A stretch of DNA of 64,000 nt from Embleya hyalina (lineage in GTDB: Bacteria; Actinomycetota; Actinomycetes; Streptomycetales; Streptomycetaceae). Positions 62,283 to 64,000 of this stretch are shown here, piece by piece. The notes beneath the pieces are model-generated. The model did not search any database. It was not told where the DNA came from and saw only the letters and a program-made list of their open reading frames with translations. The stretch is from NCBI RefSeq assembly GCF_003967355.1, contig NZ_BIFH01000042.1, positions 62,001 to 126,000 on the forward strand. The letters are read 5' to 3'. The position numbers and the translations under genes were made by a program. Every line of letters starts with the position of its first letter. Position 1 is the stretch's first letter.

Positions 62283-62545
62283 GATCGCGCTCCTGGATCG
62301 CCGGGACGAAAAGGCCCCTCCACTCCATCGTGGCACCCAACGGGTAACCGGCCCGTGAGGAGCCCGGAGCCCATGGCCTCGTGCCTCCGAAGACGCTGCC
62401 GACGCGTTCCGACGGCAGGAAAGCGGCGGACGCGCAAATCCGCCGACCACCGCCCGGCCGGCTGCCGTGATCGGCCACCCATCGGGGGTTACGAAGGTGC
62501 TCCGGTGCCCGACGGCGAGTCACGTGCGAGCGGTACGCGTGATTG

Positions 62546-63406
62546 TCACGGGGAGTGCTCCGGATGATGTCCGCGCACGGCGCGCCAGCGTGACCGTATC
62601 TGCTCGACGAGGTCGTCCCACTGGTGCCGGACCTCGTCCTGGGACGGGCGTCGGCCCTGGCGAATGCGGACGAGTTCGTCTCGTACCTCCCGCCCCAGCG
62701 CCGCCGAGGCGACGAGGACGAGCATGATGCCGAAGAGGAGGGTGGCCATGCCGAAGACCGCACCGGCCGCACCGTGCCGGGAGGCGTAGGAATCGAACAG
62801 GCGCGGCAGGTAGACGGTGGCGCCCACCGAGTAGGCCGCGGTCAGGACGCCCGCGGAGAGGCCGAACGGAAGCAGGGTCGCCGGGGCGAGCCGCTTCGCG
62901 GAGATGATCCAGCCGCTCCAGACCAGGAACGCCGTGGTCAGCGGTACCTCGCACACGGCGGCCGCCAGTCCCAGGGGCGTCCCGCCCAGGACCACGTAGA
63001 GCCATCCGACGGCCGCGGTGTAGAAGCCGAGCACGCAGATCCACCACAAACCGTTGCGTGTGTTGCGAACACCGAGCGGCTTCAGATCCCAGGTCTGTTC
63101 GAACAACCGCTGCACGGTTCGGGAGAAGCTCAGTAGCGAGATCGCCAGGAACAACGTTCCGAAGACGCCGAGGCCGGTGGTCGTGGCGTCGGCGGTGAAC
63201 ACCGCCCGTACGGCGTCGGCGCCTCCGTCGGTCAGTCCGTAACGATTGATGACGCGATCTGCGGTCTCACTGCCGAAGACCGTGCCGCTCATCACTGTGA
63301 GCGGGAGCACGGCGGTCAGTGCGCCGGAGGCCAAAGCCATCGAGCGGTCGAAACCCGCGATCTTTTGGAACCGGTTGACGACACGCAACATGAACGCCGG
63401 ACGCAA
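62546..63406 (-). CDS. YihY/BrkB-family membrane protein
   Basis: 286 residues with six hydrophobic segments (for example LFLAISLLSFSRTVQRLFEQ, VAAVCEVPLTTAFLVWSGWI-like region, FGMATLLFGIMLVLVASAAL). N-terminus RFQKIAGFDRSMALASGALT matches the family. A short charged C-terminus (SQDEVRHQWDDLVEQIRSRW) is cytoplasmic. The only start in frame before an upstream stop is TTG 63406; the upstream in-frame codons look coding-like, so the true start could be non-standard. Function in the family is unsettled. Confidence 0.82.
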   Translation of the reverse strand: MRPAFMLRVVNRFQKIAGFDRSMALASGALTAVLPLTVMSGTVFGSETADRVINRYGLTDGGADAVRAVFTADATTTGLGVFGTLFLAISLLSFSRTVQRLFEQTWDLKPLGVRNTRNGLWWICVLGFYTAAVGWLYVVLGGTPLGLAAAVCEVPLTTAFLVWSGWIISAKRLAPATLLPFGLSAGVLTAAYSVGATVYLPRLFDSYASRHGAAGAVFGMATLLFGIMLVLVASAALGREVRDELVRIRQGRRPSQDEVRHQWDDLVEQIRSRWRAVRGHHPEHSP

Positions 63407-63804
63407 CCAGAACGTCAGCGTCCTGATGAGCCGCTCGCGATTGTTCTCCGCCGTCCCGCCCTCCGGTAATCAAGGGGTGTATGTGGCGAAGCGAGCATAA
63501 AGGAGCTTTCCGCGCGAAACGGAGAGCGACACCGTGAACGACGTGTCGTCGTTCGCGGGCCCGCGGTGACCGGTGGTCGATCGCGGCGTCCGAGGGCTTG
63601 CACGTGGGCACCGCGTTCGCGCCGTCGGGCCTTCGACCTCTGAGCGCGACGCGAGCACTCGCGCTGACCGAGGTACCTCCGGACCCGGGGCGCTCGGTGC
63701 CAACGACGGTGCGCTCCTCGCCGATGACCGCGAGCCACCACGGAGGGGCGAACGGTTCGCCTCGGGCAAGGAGCGGCAGTGGGTCGGCAGTCGGCCGGTC
63801 GAAC
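63407..63804. other. Divergent intergenic region
   Basis: About 400 bp between the YihY-type gene and the partial secreted gene at the window end, reading away from each other. No recognised gene; promoters for both must lie here. Confidence 0.4.
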
Positions 63805-64000
63805 ATGGGATCGAGGGAGTGCTTCCGTGAGCAACACCAGCTCCAGCTCCAAGACCAAGACCGGGCCCGCGTCGCATCCGTCGTCGTGGCCCTGGGGATC
63901 GCGGGCGTATCGGCGCTCGTGTCCGTCCCCACGTCGGCGGGCGCCGCCGGTACGCACGACACGTCGGCGGCCTCCAGGTCCGGTTACGTGCACGGCGGAC
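63805..64000 (+). CDS. Secreted protein, 5' part only (cut by window end)
   Basis: ATG 63805 opens a frame with a Sec signal: VASVVVALGIAGVSALVSVP followed by TSAGAA and a Ser/Thr-rich stretch. The alternative start GTG 63827 with GAGGGA upstream gives a good-looking N-terminus (SNTSSSSKTKTG) but is in another frame from the signal peptide; one base of shift would join them, so a frameshift, sequencing error or the ATG start are all possible. Product cannot be named. Confidence 0.4.
   Translation, partial: MGSRECFREQHQLQLQDQDRARVASVVVALGIAGVSALVSVPTSAGAAGTHDTSAASRSGYVHGG

Noticed and set aside
1-64000. CRISPR arrays, complete insertion sequences or phage genes
   Set aside because: No regularly spaced repeats, transposase motifs, terminal inverted repeats or phage structural genes were seen; the rearranged zones show breakpoints but no surviving mobile element.

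Overview
The window is very GC-rich with a strong G/C bias at third codon positions, frequent GTG/TTG starts, 4-bp GTGA/ATGA gene overlaps, SpoIIE/RsbW-type regulators, CopG/Doc modules and secreted TTG-start proteins. This points to a mycelial actinomycete, most likely Streptomycetaceae-like. All assignments come from reading the sequence; no search was run.

Layout. (1) 1-2947: end of a [NiFe]-hydrogenase maturation operon (hypF end, hypC, hypD, hypE) closed by a hairpin. (2) 3165-9038: a large lipoprotein, two diverged copies of a palindromic repeat, a SnoaL-like protein, a methyltransferase, and a LysR regulator divergent from a short-chain dehydrogenase. (3) 9113-30653, all on the minus strand, tightly spaced or overlapping: a ~21.5 kb biosynthetic operon of about 20 genes without any NRPS or modular PKS. 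It has three different ATP-grasp ligases, a fused B12 glutamate mutase, an N-hydroxylase of the ornithine/lysine class, two Fe(II)/2-oxoglutarate oxygenases, three PLP enzymes, two methyltransferases, a KAS III plus a free ACP, an acylating aldehyde dehydrogenase/aldolase pair resembling the NikA/NikB logic of nikkomycin, a 2-keto-4-pentenoate hydratase-like protein, a two-domain OsmC protein, a GFA-like zinc protein and an MFS exporter. This is the best candidate for an undescribed system: a small modified peptide or amino acid assembled by ATP-grasp enzymes and probably containing an N-O or N-N group. (4) 31400-35364: amino-acid oxidase plus ThDP 2-keto-acid decarboxylase operon (amino acid to aldehyde). 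(5) 36159-42374: GntR regulator, nitrilase, DUF2848 protein, two-component HpaB/HpaC-type flavin monooxygenase, cupin, SnoaL-like protein and alpha/beta hydrolase, a probable catabolic operon divergent from region 4, ending in a double hairpin.

(6) 42631-51962: accessory genes: a decayed SpoIIE phosphatase/RsbW-type ATPase gene, an RTX-like calcium-binding secreted protein, small secreted proteins, a CPA2 cation/proton antiporter, a divergent pair of paralogous secreted proteins and an intact RsbW-like ATPase. (7) 52050-55780: a rearranged zone. A TetR gene is followed by the first 13 codons of a flavin monooxygenase that is cut by a frameshifted WD40-repeat fragment, then by a second TetR and its divergent short-chain dehydrogenase, which share duplicated operator-like palindromes. 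(8) 56040-64000: a VOC-TPR protein, tandem paralogous lipoproteins, an 833-residue protein of unknown function, two gene remnants, an RHH/Doc-like toxin-antitoxin pair with a palindromic operator, a YihY/BrkB membrane protein, and the start of a secreted protein cut by the window end.
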